A DNA stretch of 64,000 bases from Ianthella basta (lineage: Eukaryota > Porifera > Demospongiae > Verongiida > Ianthellidae), in assembly GCA_964019415.1 (NCBI GenBank), contig OZ025868.1, forward strand, positions 6,970,159 through 7,034,158, in the 5' to 3' direction. A program made the translations under genes and the position numbers. Positions within the stretch are counted from its first letter, which is position 1, and each line of letters opens with the position of its first letter. Below the pieces are notes generated by a model that was not told where the DNA came from, made no database searches, and saw only the letters and a program-made list of their open reading frames with translations. Below are positions 21,201-36,200 of the stretch, piece by piece.

Positions 21201-24200
21201 CTAGATTCTTCGTAAGTGTGTGCAGCCGAAGAAGACAAGAATGATAAGCGAACGCTTGTATTTTACTTACTGGCACTTCTATGACCCAGAAAAGGTCCTA
21301 GGAGCCGCTTTAGCTGCTGGACTATTTGTGCAACAGTTGACTGCATTTGTTCTTGTTGCTACATGGTACGTGGTAGCTTTCTGGTCACACACCTAAATGG
21401 TGCGAAACTTTGCAAAATGTTCGGCGCTTGATTGCGCGGCACACGAACGACCATAAGAGATGGCAAGAAGCTGAAATGATGGCCAAATGACTACTAGGCA
21501 TTCTGTGAATAGTTCATATCATTCCTCCGTTCGTGGCAGCCAAATGAAGGGAAAGTTTGTCTTGATACAAATCTGCGTCATTGGGCTTTAAGCGCATAGA
21601 AATACTTGAAGCAAATTTGCGTCTATGGCCCTAATGGGTTAATGCCGCTGGCTTTTAGCATTTTGCCCGCTAGCTGTTGAGAATCCGCTGGATGAGGCAA
21701 CTGCCAGGATAGGGAAGGGGAACTGGACACACACTGGCTACACAAGGACTGTATATGTCAAGCATGAAGTGTGCTGTAGTTTGCTGGTTCTCTTGCTCAT
21801 CATGGAAGTTACAGCGGTCCAGTAGAGCTTCACATACGTACTTACGCACCTGCTGGATGGCGTGCCCATCAGAATCATGAGTAAGGGTGTACTGGACCAG
21901 TTGGCTCTACAAGGACTGCACGGGCGGGTTTGGAAGTGTTCTGCAGCTTTGCTACCATTTAGCTACCTACTCTTACTCAGACTTGCTTGCTGTAGCCGAC
22001 GTTAACTTTGCCTCGGTCTATTCCTTGTACACATTGTGCACTTGCAGTTGCGCAGTCTGACCTGCATGCAGGGCATACCTTACGCTTGTGTGATATGTTC
22101 GTTTTGTTTACGTAGGCTGAACCCAGTTTATACAACACCTAAGGGTGTCAAATACCAGTGTTGGCATGGCTACCCGTGTGATGTCATGTGATGTGCTCGT
22201 GTTGCAAGGAAGCCTGGAGCAAAATCGTCATGAAATGTCATTTCCGGACAGTACAAGTGTATGCTGGGGAAGGCGAATCAGACTATGACAATAGTATTGG
22301 AACTGCTACACTACTTGGCGAAGAAGGTCGAGCGCAATGTGCACCGCAAGGTACAGTATAGGTAGCCACGCGGGAGAAGCAGGCTCAAGCATCAGTAATC
22401 GTCACAGGCCCACAGCTTTCGGTCACGAGAATGTCATGTGATACGCCCAGCAAATCGGTTATTTCACCATGGCTTTCACTGAACTGCTTTGCTGTATTCA
22501 TTGAGCAGGTTTTCTCATGGGATGAAAATGAAAATGGTTAATCAACTGAATTCTCTAGCTTCTCAATGTGGGCAAATGCTACGCAAGGTTCCTGTCTAGA
22601 GTTACATGACCTTAAATGTTTCTAACCAGAAAGTAGTCTCAATTTCTTATCATAGCTTCACAGTGTAATGGCTTAACAGCTTTGCTCACATGCAAAAGTT
22701 AAATATCACAAATGCGTATGGAATGATGCCACTTTTCCTCTGAGACTTCCCCTTCAATACGGCATTTACCGCTATTGTAGTGCCTTCACTATCGTCGATA
22801 TATCTCGCTGTAGTAAAGCTCTATTAACAAAACTCATGTTACAAAGTTACAAAAGGGTTCTTCCACCGTACTTGTCTTGTTCTGGTCCAGCTGCCCCTAG
22901 TGGAGATATAAGCGAAAAAAGCGAAGGTCAAAATCGGCCATGGCAGAAGCCGCATGGTTTGCATAGGGCATGTTCCACATGCGTAATGCAAATCCTGCTG
23001 TCTCCGTCATTAACATTAACCTGCATGCATATACCCCCGCCCGCTCCCACATTGTTTTATATTTGTCTAGTAATATCTTTGGGCTGTCAGCAATGCTCCA
23101 TCCCCAGCTATCTAAGCTTTAGAACTTTCACAGCATAGCTAGTGTGGAATTGCTAGTAAGTAGTTCAATGTCAGAGGCGCCCCGGCACCCCACGAGTTTA
23201 GAATAACTCAATACTTTTTTTATTTGTTGCAATTATTCATTCACTGTAATGGTACTGCTTAAAGTATAATGTGACTTAGATATTGAGATAATCATAAAGA
23301 GGGTGTATTTAAAATGGGTAAAAAGCAGTTTAAGGAATTATCAATACGATTACAGAACATTACATAATGAGTACAATCATATTCTATTTTAATATAACAC
23401 ATAAGACAGGCTATTATGATTAAATATGTAAATGTAACAGAGATTCCTACTGAAATTTAGTGGAAGAATTAAGATTGAATTAAAATTCAATTAAATACAT
23501 GTAACAATTTATTTAATTGTACAATTAAATTAATTGTTACATGTATTTATTCTGTCCCTCACAGGAAAATGGTTAGATACGCTTTCTACTATGTTACTAT
23601 CATTTAAACATGTTCTAGAAATACCTTTGTTCTTTGGATACACAGGGAAATACAAAGAAAGATCATTTTGAGCATAGCAAACAGAGAGCGTCAATCGCAG
23701 CCATTTACAATGTCCGTTCGTGATAATTGTAGCTGTATCTCGCAAGAGAGTTTTTCGTTAAGCTGTTTACAAGTATCACTCTATTAACACATGTTCATGA
23801 ACACATTTCGCTTGATTGATAGACGGCGAGATGATTTTAAGCTTTGTAATAAAGAACGACGTGAGCGCCGCCATTTACAATGACAGAAATATACATACAT
23901 ACATACATACATACATACACACATGTAGCCATATGAATACTTATTTGCCGTTGCTAGGTGGTTGCTATGTTTATTGAGTGACTATAAAAGTGCTACTTGC
24001 AGTGAGAGGTGACAATTTGTTATCAGACAGCGATTATATCTTATTGGAGAGCGATTATATCTTATAGGAGAGCGATTATATCTTATTGGAGGGCAAGAAT
24101 ATCTAATTGGGTTCGGTGTGATTCAATCAATAGCAACAATACTTCACATGCAAGTGCTTGCATTCAGATCAAAACACAAGAACAGTGCAATGAAGCATAC

Positions 24201-27200
24201 AGTAACTCTACACTACCCGACCATTAATATGGTTGGGTTTTGAATATCTATGGTGCCACTGTAGTTTTAGTCATGGAAAAGGGCGCAAAAAGCTTAAGCT
24301 TCATCTTATTGGAAGCACTGAGCAAACTGATTACTGGCGTTCTACCGTACTACAGCTATCGATTCGACGAAATTTGTGTGTCGATGGGTGGCTGATTCTT
24401 CTGCACGAGAGGACCCGGTCGGAAAGACATCTCAAGTATGTAGCTAGATACCGAACGAACATAGACTCTCAGATCACGGTCAGTTCCAACGCAGCTGATC
24501 ACCGATCCGTCGTGCTGTCCCACCGTCAGATTCCTCTGAGCTAGCTTGGCTCCCTCCGCCTCCAATGCTGTCGGGCGCACCTTCCACCGACCACGATTAA
24601 CCAGCCAAGTCTTGTTGGCGCCTTCGATCGCGTTGCAGGAGCGGGCAAGACGTCTCCTCCGTAGAGGAAGAGGTTTCCGGAGGTGTAGTGTACCGACGTT
24701 TCTGCCTTGGCTCCTTGCTAGCTAGCTCTCATAATGAATAAAAATGCATTGGATTCGCCCACGCTCCCCTAATTATATTCTTATTTGGCAAGAAACCAAT
24801 TAACATTTGCCCACGCTTCCCTTTGTTCAGCAAATAAATCACTTATAACACCTCCTTTTCGGGATGTCGCTGATTTATAAGCACTCCCCCCTCGGGCGCT
24901 TCGCGCCCTCAGGCCTCGTGCTTATAAATCAGCGACATCCCTCAAGGAGGTGTTATAACTAATACCTAAATCTGAAAACAATATAGGGGCACCAAAGCCC
25001 AAAAAATTGAAGAGTGCTGCACCATATAGTACTACACTCCTGCATGTAGGGGCAATGGTGAATGCTCCACTGTGTAGTAGCATTTCCTAGTTTCTGTACT
25101 TTTTATGCCAGCCATACGTCTTTAGTAGTTTTTGTAGAAATTTTTTATTCTTTCTAGTTTCTGCACTTTTTGCAGCGTAAGCTCAGATATGATACATTAC
25201 CACTACCACAGGACAGCAGTGCATGTATATGTTTTTATTCTGGAGTGGAACCGAAGTGGCAGCTAGAACCTAAACTCTGCACTAACTCAGAAACGTCCAC
25301 TGGAAGCTAATGGCTGCCTTCTGGCACACCACAGTGAATTTCCTTCTAAATGGCACGCTGGCTATCGTTGGCCGAAGCTTGTCCCATATGCTCATGCGAA
25401 CACTCATTTGACCGCATTGTGGGGCTATCGGCCTAAAACTTCATTTAAAAGAGACTATTCACTAAGCGACCAACCGTGGTACATGGGATTATGTCATTGT
25501 AAAATGGCGTCTTACCCCTAGCAACGTCTCACAAAACTGGGCAACCTCCCATTTGTGGACTGGATCGCAGAGCCATCTAACCTACAAAAGGCACTTACCT
25601 AGCGAAAGCCTCATAGAACTATGTGTAATATATCCTCCTACTCCTTATCGTTCGGGAGCTATAGCTGATGGAGTAGTAGAAGAAGAAGAAGAAGAAGACA
25701 AAACAAGGGAAAAGGCGATGACGATTTCTACACGACAGCACCCTGGCACTTGGAAGTATGGCTAGCTCTGTAAACTGTACAGCCTCCTTTCCTCGCTGGC
25801 GGCTCCTTTAGTCAGTTCTTGGTTCTGTTCAGGAGTAGCGCTACTTTTCGTTTGTATTACAGCAAACTAACAACCACGACCACCCCTACATAGACAGCAC
25901 TACCGTGTTGTCTGATAAGTGAAGCTACGGGTGTACACCAATGCTTACATTTGTATTGAATGTATTGGGTGAAGTATTGGGTATAAGGTATTTATATTGT
26001 ACAGAATTTTATTCTGCCGGAAGTGGACCGTGTGCAATACCAAGGGATTTGCAAAACCGCCTTCCAAACATCGTCTTTGTGAACTTTGGACGTCCTCTTC
26101 CGCCGCTAATTGTGGAACAGACTCCTACAGCACTCCTTGTCGACGGGCACAGAGTCCAACAGGTCATCCCTGCGTCTTCTTTTGTAATGGCCTCCCCGCC
26201 TTGGAGGCCTTCACTCCACCCCCTGAAACATATGACAGGGTAACGTAGAAACTAATGATCGCCGTGATTTGTACACACTAACATTTTTCAAACCCATGTA
26301 GCGTTGAAAAGCTCAGCGCACACAATTGCCCTTCTAAATGCTCTTGAGAACCTCGTCCCCGCTTGCTGCGCTGTAGCAAAATATGTAAGTAGCTTTTGGC
26401 ATCATAGAACACTAGCTACTGTGGCGACTGTGGGTTCCTTGGTACATTAAGTTTCTACTAATACTGTGTGTCTGTCTTTGCTGGAGCTGCAGCCCCACAA
26501 GTTTTTTAATTCGAAATACTTGTCTTCATTCTTTGTGGCTGCACAGATATATGTGCAACCCCCTAGTCACTTACAACTTGGTAGCATGGTAGTAGGATGT
26601 AGTACACAGCCGGTTTCACTGCCCGTACACAGCTCCGGTTTTAGTCGATTTTCTATGACGGCCATTTTTTCGAATTAATCTCCCTTCCTGCCTTAAATGC
26701 TCATGTGAGTGCGCTGAACCAGTTTGCAGGGCCATGTGATAGAGGGAGTGGGTTCTTGAATCTTATCTCCTATGTGTAATTGCTAAATTGTCTTGTCATG
26801 GCATCACATTTGTTTCTTATCACCTATGCTGTAGTGCGGCCAACTCATGATGAAACACATGCTCCTCATGAAACAATTTCTGCTTTGGACCTGGCTGTAA
26901 ATGTACCCATGTTTACAAATCCTGCTTATGAGGGCATCCCCAGATTGGCACCTAATTTAGCTGATGTCAGCATGACAAGGAATCCTGCCTATGTGTCAGC
27001 CCAGCCTCACCGCCGAGACTATATGACCTCCCATCAAGACTACCTCACTGAGCCAAGTCCTGCCAAGTCACGGCCACTACCTTGCCCACCTGAGATAGAG
27101 ATGAAACGTAAACAGAGACAAATGCAGAACGAGATACCACCAACATCACTTCCTCTACCAGTGCCAATGAAGTCGACCAGCATTGTACCCAGCAGTGATG

Positions 27201-30200
27201 ATGCTTTGTGCGTGGATGAGGCTGTGGTTGTGCCATTCAACACAGTTGCCCACCCTGATAAGGTGTGTACAGTAATTTACATAGTTCCTGTAGATAGTGG
27301 TCACATTATGGTCAAACTGCTGCAATAGAATGCCCCTGTTTGGCAATCACACTGCATGTTGCGTGTGATTAGCATCACTGTGGCACTGACAGCCATGGTG
27401 ACGATGATGATGGCGGCTGTAGATGGTGGCAGTAAGTGAATGCTATGGTAGAGTGTGGCATAATGAGGGCAACAGCCATACATGACCAAAGTGGTGTATT
27501 GATGCTTTGGAAGCTGGTAAGTATTTGTTTTGAGCTGATTACTGAAAGAATGGGAGCAGATGCAACCATAAGACAATATTTTTCAAGGTCCTACAGTCTC
27601 TGCCTGCTAATATTACTGGAAGATGCAAAAATGACATGTCAGTTACTTGCAAGGGTGCATTTATGGGGGAGAAGGAAGGGCCTTCTTGCTGCGATCTCAC
27701 CCCCCCTTGAAAGTTTGGCAAGCTATATGTTAATATATAGTATACCGTTACCAAGGAAACCATGTTTTCTCAGGCTTATACCGTATGGTCGGAAATTCTG
27801 GCGGGGAATTTATTTTGGTGGATTGACGGTTTTGAGAGCAATCCGCCAATATTTCATCCACCAAAATTTGTGCGATCATATAGTTTTCCGCTTAACAAGC
27901 CTGGTTGCGCCAGGCCTATAGATTAATCGGCAGTGAAATGATGTGACGTCGTCAGACTCCGGACGCACGCACACCTCAGGCGGGGAACCCGACCGTCCCA
28001 GAGACACAACACGATAACAGACGATCACGCGGGAACCGGTAACTCACTTCACGGTACCAACACAAGCACGAGGCCAATCATCAACTGAGCATGCGCACAC
28101 ACCGTATAAAACTTACATGCATAATGTAAGATGACGAAATACACATGAATCAAGGTGAGCAATAGCAAATGACCAATACCACACACATGCTTAACCACAA
28201 ATCAGACGTATACACTACAGGCAGCTTTAAGTTCACAACTGACAGCAGTGCGAGGACACCACAAACTCAAAGAGTTTTGCACACCGGAGGTGGAAGAAGA
28301 GTGTGAGGAATGCCAAAGGCAATCCGAACGGCGTCGTATATGCAGTCGCTGTGAAGACTGACGTTGATATCATTGTCAGTAACTTACTGCGGAAGATTTC
28401 GGCAGCCTGTTCTCTGTTTCTGCGTTGGAGCGCTACAATTGTGTGCGAGTCACAGGCTTGGGGCGAGCGTCAGCAGATCAGCCAAAAGGAGGCTTAAAAG
28501 CCTTTGTACGTTGCAGCATTCCCTGGAAAAGCTAAGGATTGGAATGAAAATAATCCAATTATGGTCAAACAACAGCGCGTGTACTCATCAGAGACTCTTC
28601 AGCAATCTAGCTCTGATCATTCGGATTAGCCATTTTGCTATGAATATCATTATGGCACAGGCTTTGCCAAACCGCCAAAGTAAATTCCGCCAAATACAGA
28701 AATTTCAGCAATCCGCCAAAATAAATTCCCGCCAAAATTTCCGGCCATACGGTATTTCCTATTTGCACGTTTTCTTGCTATTGGTATATGTATAACATAT
28801 AGTACGGTAGGGAGGTCTATCGCTGATATATAGGACCAGTGTAAATATAAGCGCCTAAGTCCTATATAGATCCCGTTACCATGGTAACAGGCATTCTAAG
28901 CGCCGTTTCTAGAACTCATAGACTTTCTCTTGTATTTCGCGCGGGATCTAAATCATTTAGATACCGGGTGTCTAAATCCCGTAGATCCCTGCAGCTGTGA
29001 TAACAATTGTTGCGCCATAACATACGATACGATGCGCAGGTCGCCCGGCTTACTTGTTTCGTTGATAAATAGGGTAGAGCAACAATCCGGCTACGAACCA
29101 GAGCCAAGGAATTGGAAATACAGCTAGTTACAAGCTACGCGGGGAACAGGCTTTGGTAGCTACGTACACGGCTCTGGGAAACGCTGTGGCTGACGTGGCT
29201 GACAGTGAGTAAGCTTATGCTTAGCTGACGTGCCGCATCCACTGCCGACCTGTAAGAAACGTCAGCTGCGAGATGAACAACCCAACTTTAGACCCGAATC
29301 ACACGACGTTTTCTCCGCCATTGAGGAGTAGCTAACTACTTCCGGTAGACACGTGATGTCAAAGCTCCCATACATGATAAAAATTGCCCCTCTACTTCTG
29401 ATTCCACATCGAAGACAGTCTTCCTTCTTAAAAGAAGCATTTTCCAGACCCATCGTGCAGCACCCTGTCACGACCACAACCGAAACTGCTGACTGTGCAT
29501 TATTTTGAACTCAGTTACCTGTCAACTCACTGGTCAACATGCTGCCAAAAGGTGTGCAGTATTCTCATTAGTCAGCCTATTGTGACGTCACACAGGCGTC
29601 TACTTAACACTGAGTGTGCTGGCTAAAAGGCTACCGTAAGTGGTAATGCGATTGTCTCTCATTGGCCAACAGGTTGTTCGACCCTGTTGTATTTGGGGCT
29701 GTACCTCGCATGAGAAGGGTTGGGTAAGCTTTCTACTACAATACTATCACTTAAGTAGGTTCTAGAAAGTCTTTGCATTCTTAGGATACAGGACGAAATA
29801 GAAAGATGATTTTGAGCCTACCACACAGAGAGCAATGAGCGCAGTCATGTTACAATGTTCGTCTGTGATAATTGGAGCTGTACCTCACAGAAGAATCTTT
29901 TTACGAGTATCACTCTATTAACACATGTTTATGAACAAATTTTGTTGGATTGAAAGAAGGCGAAACAGCATTAGAGATGATTTTAAGCTTTGTAAAGAAC
30001 GACGTGAGTGCTGCCATTTGCAATGACAGAAATATAATATTATACGATGTAATCCACCTAATTCAAATCTGTGTGGAGCACAAAGTGAGTTTGATTTATC
30101 AGGTTTTTTGACTTACGAGAATCCCTATTAATTCAAAGTTTATAAGCCGTTAAATCACAAATTCCGATTAACAGGAATTGAACACAGCCAATGGATGTAA

Positions 30201-33200
30201 TTGTAGAGCTAAATAACACAAGGTAAACTCGTGGATGCATTTTATTCTTTGGCTGTGATAAAAATGGTGGACTGGTTCGTCTGGGCTCAGGACTACACGA
30301 TGTACAGTGTATGTAATGAGCACATACGTGGCTGGTTGTTCATACTTGTACATTTCTACATATATTTGTGTATTATTTTGGCTACTTTTTTTGATTTAAA
30401 CAGAATTCTCTATGAAAGTTTTGTATTGGCTGATAGCAGGACCAGAACAGAAGTTTGAAATAAGCGAAAATTTGTCCTAAACGGATTCAGATTAGGTGGA
30501 CTACACTGTATAAATATACATGATTACGAAAATGAAACCATACAAAAACAAAAATCTGAAAACAACATAGGGGCCTCTTTGGCGCCCCAATAAAGCTGTG
30601 GAAAGTATGTGAAGCTGTTACCGAAGTGTTATATTTTACGGTCAAGAAGCCAGTGCAGTGATAACAATGAATTACTGCTGTTTCAGTAAGAATTACAGGC
30701 TGTGAATGAGTCAAGTGTTCTCTTGCACATAAATGTTGGCAGATTCTGACATAAAGATTACCCTGCATGATTTAGTCTCACCATTTCAATGAAACCCCCA
30801 CTTTCACAGCACTGTACTTCGTCCCTCTATGGTCTACTGTATGGTTGACACATATGTCAATGCAGTGATGTTTAAGGCATGTCCTACCTCCTGTGTCAGT
30901 TCACAGAGTGCCATAAACTCCAATTATTTACTGGTGATTAAACACACCAGCTATCCCTACCCTCTCCCCTACTCACTATACCCCTCCACACCCCCTGCAG
31001 GTGGTGTATCTTGCCCTCCCAGAGCCACTCCAAAGTGTGAAAAGGCTTGCTTATGACAGATACCAGCGACTGACCTTCGCAGAAGGACAGAAGGTACAGT
31101 ACACTAAAGTAGCTGTACTAGAGAGTGCCCCTAAAGCAAGACAGAAGGGAGACTTCCTGAAGCAATACCGAGACTGCGGCGTGCGACCGTCCGAAGGAGT
31201 GGCTGAAGAAGTGACAGTCGATGACTTTCTGCGCATGGGAACCCAGCAAAACCGAATCATTTACGGACAACCTGGCATAGGTAAAACCACTTTTGTCAAG
31301 AACCTGTGTCAGAAAGTGGCCAACAATAGGCCAAGTGAATTCTCCCTCATCCTTTACTTCCCTCTGCGTGACAAGGCTGTGGCACAAGCTCTAAAAGATG
31401 ATGGTGAATATGATTTGGAACAACTTCTTCGGTACTACATCCCAGGGAAGAAATGTTCTGCCTCAGTTAATGCACTGCTGGAGAGTGAGGGAGAGAATGT
31501 ACTCATCATCTTTGATGGAGCCGATGAGATGCATAGCTTAATGGCCAGCCCCGATGGATCCCTCCTAGTGTCTCTCTTGCAAGGTCATCTGCTTCCCCAA
31601 GCACACTTCATAGTGTCCACACGCCCCGGTGGATGCCCACTACTACAAGAACACAGCTCTCTCTTCTATGAAATACTTGGATTTGATAACAAAGCAGTGG
31701 ACTCGTATGTGAAAGAGTTCTTCAAGAGTGAGCCGGGCAAAGGGGAGGCCATGCTCTCTGATCTGAGGGCTCGTCCAGACCTCATGGGAGAAGCATATAT
31801 GCCTAAGAACTTGGGCATCTTCTGTTCTATCTACGAACACGGTGTTGCAGGCAGGTCGGTGTTTCCTGCAACCATAACTGAGTGCTACAAGTCCTTCATC
31901 GCCAAGACTGTCACTCGAGAGAAGCAGAAACAGAAGAAAACAATCAGAATCAATCCATCTCTCACTAACCTACCTCAGGATATTGAGCAGCTCCTCTTCA
32001 ACCTCGGTGAGCTTGCTTTCAAAGGTCTTACTCAGGATCCTCCCAACTACATCTTCCAAGAAGATGAAGTGCGTCATGTTTTCCATGCCACGGTCAAGTG
32101 CAGCAAAATCTTGGAAGATTCATCCTTTGGAGGCTTCCTTCACTTGCACCCTGACCAGGATGGTTCCTCAAGTACACTCAACTTCAGCCACACAATGAAG
32201 CAGAAATTCTTTGGCGCTTACTATATCTCCCTGTTGCCCGAGACAGAACAAGCTGCCTTCTGGAGGAAGAACCGTCTCAACCCCAAGTTCGCCATCGTCC
32301 TCAGATATTTTGCGGGTCTAACACGATTAATATCAGCAGAGGTCAATGAGGCCATCCTTGCCCCAGGCAGTGACCTGCCAGTGGAATGTGACTCTGACCA
32401 TCCTTATCTTTTGTATGTGTTTCATGCTTTATTTGAGTCTCAGAATGAGTCTCTCACCCAGAGTGTAGTCACTCGTTTAAATAGCTGTCTCAGCTTTGAT
32501 TTGTACCTTACTCCTTTTGACACCATGGTAATCTGTCACTGCCTCACCAAGTGCAAGCACCTGGCTGAACTAGACCTAACATCATCACATTATTTATCCC
32601 CCACCAGTTTCCATCATGTTTGTTCAGTTGTGCAGTGCAACCCTCCTTTACAGTCACTGTCACTAGCTGTGGACCAGTTCTCCAGTGAAGGTGAGTGACT
32701 GGGACCACATCCACTAATTGTTAGTGTAGTCCACTGTTGTATGGAGGTTGTGTATGTGTGACCCCTTCAATTGTTGTCTAGCAATGGCAACCACACACAT
32801 GATATAAGTATTGTAAATTTAAGGTAGTAGGTATGGCTAAAAGCTTCCTTTAGGTACATTACTTTTGCCTATGCAACTCTTCAACCATAAATCCACCAAT
32901 GATGATTGTTACAAATGTGATAAACAGGTAAATTTCCCATAATTTGGTGTCACTTGGTAATTGATAAGTGATCCCGTTATTGAGATAATCTAAGTGAAAG
33001 TGAAAAATTATCACCTTGATTGAAGTCAAGCAGCTCCAGGGAAATTCGATCTTCTTCCTACCCCCAAAGGCTGAGTAGGACCAAACCTGGGATATACAAT
33101 CTATAGACATGTGTGCACAATCCTATGGCAGCGATTTACTAGTTTCCAAGTAGTTGTGGAGTTATTCTCTATCCCTTTTTAACTTACGAAATTTGCGATA

Positions 33201-36200
33201 ACTCGTTCACAGAAACGATTTTCCGCTATCGCTGCCATAGGAATCTGCCCAACGTAATGCTCTACACAATGAAGAAATTCGCTTCTGGATCGGTTGAGAC
33301 GCGTCATATTAGATAGGTCAGCAACACCTTTGCCTCACGCACTAAAGTGCAAGAGCAAGCACCCTTGAAGGCTTGGCGCCTATTGGCTGTGCTCAGCTCT
33401 AGGAACTATATACATGAAACAGATTCACGTGCCTTTCTAGCTTCTCGGTCAACGCGATCACCTACGCGAGGCCGACATTCTTCTGGGAAACGTCGAGTCC
33501 AATGAATCGCGGTTTTCACACCTCACCTCACACCTAATCTCACACCTGACACCCTGTTACGCAATGCGTGTTTGTTTATACCGTTATACATAACAAAAAT
33601 TCGTTTACATTCTTGCTGTGCGCAAAACAGCTGATCATTACAGTTCAGTGCTCTAGCAGGCGTATCCCAAGCTTCAGCGGTAGAGTTTAATAGCTTGGGA
33701 AATGCCTGCCTGAACCAGTAGTAGCTACGGCAAACAGTGCGCGATGCCAAAAATGAAGAGTGCAAAGAGACGAGCTCACCTCACGGACATCAGCACCCAC
33801 GGTCACGATACGCGTGGAGTAGGCCTAGACAGCAGACCGTCGGTTGACTTCGAACTCCCCTCGGGTTGGACTACCGATGAATGACGAGTTGGCTCTGAAA
33901 TTCGGACTGGCTATCGTTCTCCCACCGGACGATACTTCGCGAGCAGGAAGGCGGTTCTGGAATTCATCGCTGGCCCTGAAATGACGGCAATCGAAGCGGA
34001 CACTCCATCAATGGACGAATCTGGGTCTGAATACTTACCCACGCCAAGAAAAGGCCGTCGCCTCCAAGCAATACTCGAAGAATCTACAACCAGTATTGAA
34101 GGGCAGCCAGAGCAGCTTGAAAACTGCCTTTTTTTCACGGAGTTGAGAGCTTTCACGACGTTTATAGAAGAGTTGTGTGCACAGAGGAAGTGTACCACTG
34201 AGGGCTGCAATGGTAGTCTTAGGCCTGTGTCGGTGGACAGAACAGGTCTTGGTGGAGGTGCTCAAATCAAGTTATGCTGTGATGGATGCACATTGAGCAA
34301 TCTCCGCTTCAATACCTCCACATTGGTCCAGGAGTCACGGCGACAGGTGGCAGTCCTATCTGTAGCACTTGCCTTCCTGCTCACTGGTCACATGCACTCT
34401 GGCTACCACAAGGCGTTGGGCCGTGGCCTAGGCATACCAGTACTCCGGCGCAAGAATGTGTACATCATTTTGAAGGATGCCTATCCGTACATTGAAAGGA
34501 TGCTGAAGGATATGTGTAAGCAAGCGAAAGAAGACATGAAGGCACTACCAGTAGAAGATTTCGGAAGCTGGCAAAATGCAGTTACAACGGCAGATGGGTG
34601 CTGGCTCACTCGGGGACACTTTAGCCAGAACTTCACATTCATAGTGAAGAACTATTTGAAGAACACCATCTTGTTCTACGGCCATGCTTGTATGCAGGGT
34701 AATGATGATGTCATTGATGAGCCCTTGTACCCTGGTACATCGAAGTCTGCAGAAGGGTACCTGGCTGAGAAGCTGTTTCAACAGGCGAAGGATGAAGGGT
34801 GTCGAGTTGCAGTGAACTGGCAGGACAGTGATTCTTCATCGGTGAAATCAGTCACATCCGTGTTTCCATCTGCACAGGTCATGTACTGTGCGGGTCACGT
34901 TGGACGTGCACATTCAAACCAACTAAATGACCTAAAAGGAAAGAAAGTGTTCACCAAGACCTTCATTGACAAGTACATCCAGGTACATCCAACTGTCTCT
35001 ACTGTCACCTGCTGCTGCGCAAAGGGAAAGCACAAGGCTGGCTGTGGGTGCATCACGGAAGGGTTTATTCGAAATGCCAGAATCTGCCATTTTCTCGTTT
35101 GCATCCAGTCTGAGAAAGACCCCAACATCTACGCCCAGCGGATGAGGGAACTTGGGAGATACCATGCTCGGGGCATCCACAGCTGGGAAGGTGGCCAACG
35201 TTCCTTCCACCCCTCTGTCATCTGTTCCTGTGGTCAATGTGATGACGTGGACAACCTCTGCTGTGTGGGAAAGCCATATGAAAGCAAGTATGTCCTCTCG
35301 TGTGAGTTGCACTCACTAGGGTATGAGATCGAATGCGAGAGGAGGGCTTCAATGGCAGAAAGTGTAATCCACTCAGTAATGGGTCGTGGCCATTCTAACC
35401 TTTGCGAAGCAGCCTTCAATGTTTTGCCCCGATTCCGGGCAAAGAATCTTGCTCTGCACAGGCTCTCCTAAATGGCTCTCACCATTTGGGGACTGATCAT
35501 GAGTTGTGGTGACACGGATGATGTTTCTCCATATGTTACCTTGTACAGCGAGATGGGGCTGCCTATACTTGATGGTATGGCAGACATTTGGAGGGCAGAC
35601 AGGGAAGAAAGAGCCAAGGTGCTTGGGAAGGAGAAGACTGAAGAGGTGAAGAAGTACAGACTTCAAATGAAGACTGCACGTGTGGATGAGCAGCAAGAGC
35701 GGAAGCAGTGGGCCAAGCGACAGCAGATCTTGCACAGTTATGGCAACCAGGAAGAGGAACTCGAGCCTGCAGACGACCAAGCTGACCCTGTGGAAAGTGA
35801 TGATGCCCTGTATGCACTCGTTGGTGGCGAGTCCAGCACAGAGGGTAACGATGAAGGGGACTTGCTTGTTTTGGGGCACACAGCTGGAGTTGATCGCCCT
35901 GCAATGCAGACTTCACGAAAAGGGAAAGAAAAGAAGCCGTGCAAGTGTGGATCTACTTCGCATTCACGTGTGTCATTTCATGGGTGCCCTCTGTATAAGA
36001 AGTAAAACATATCTAGCTATGCATGATGCTCTTTGCCTGTTTTTCAGACTGATTTCACTGTTTGTTTCTTGACAACACAACAATTACATTTGTGATGATT
36101 TCTCAACTATCCAATATTTCACATTTCATTTAAATTTGTATAGTACATCATTTGCATTGTACATGAAGGTGTGCATGTGCTACATTTGTGTATTTTAGTT

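Noticed and set aside
27436-27921. 161-codon plus-strand open frame
   Set aside because: It crosses the border of the MITE at 27778 and has no recognisable domain or splice support.
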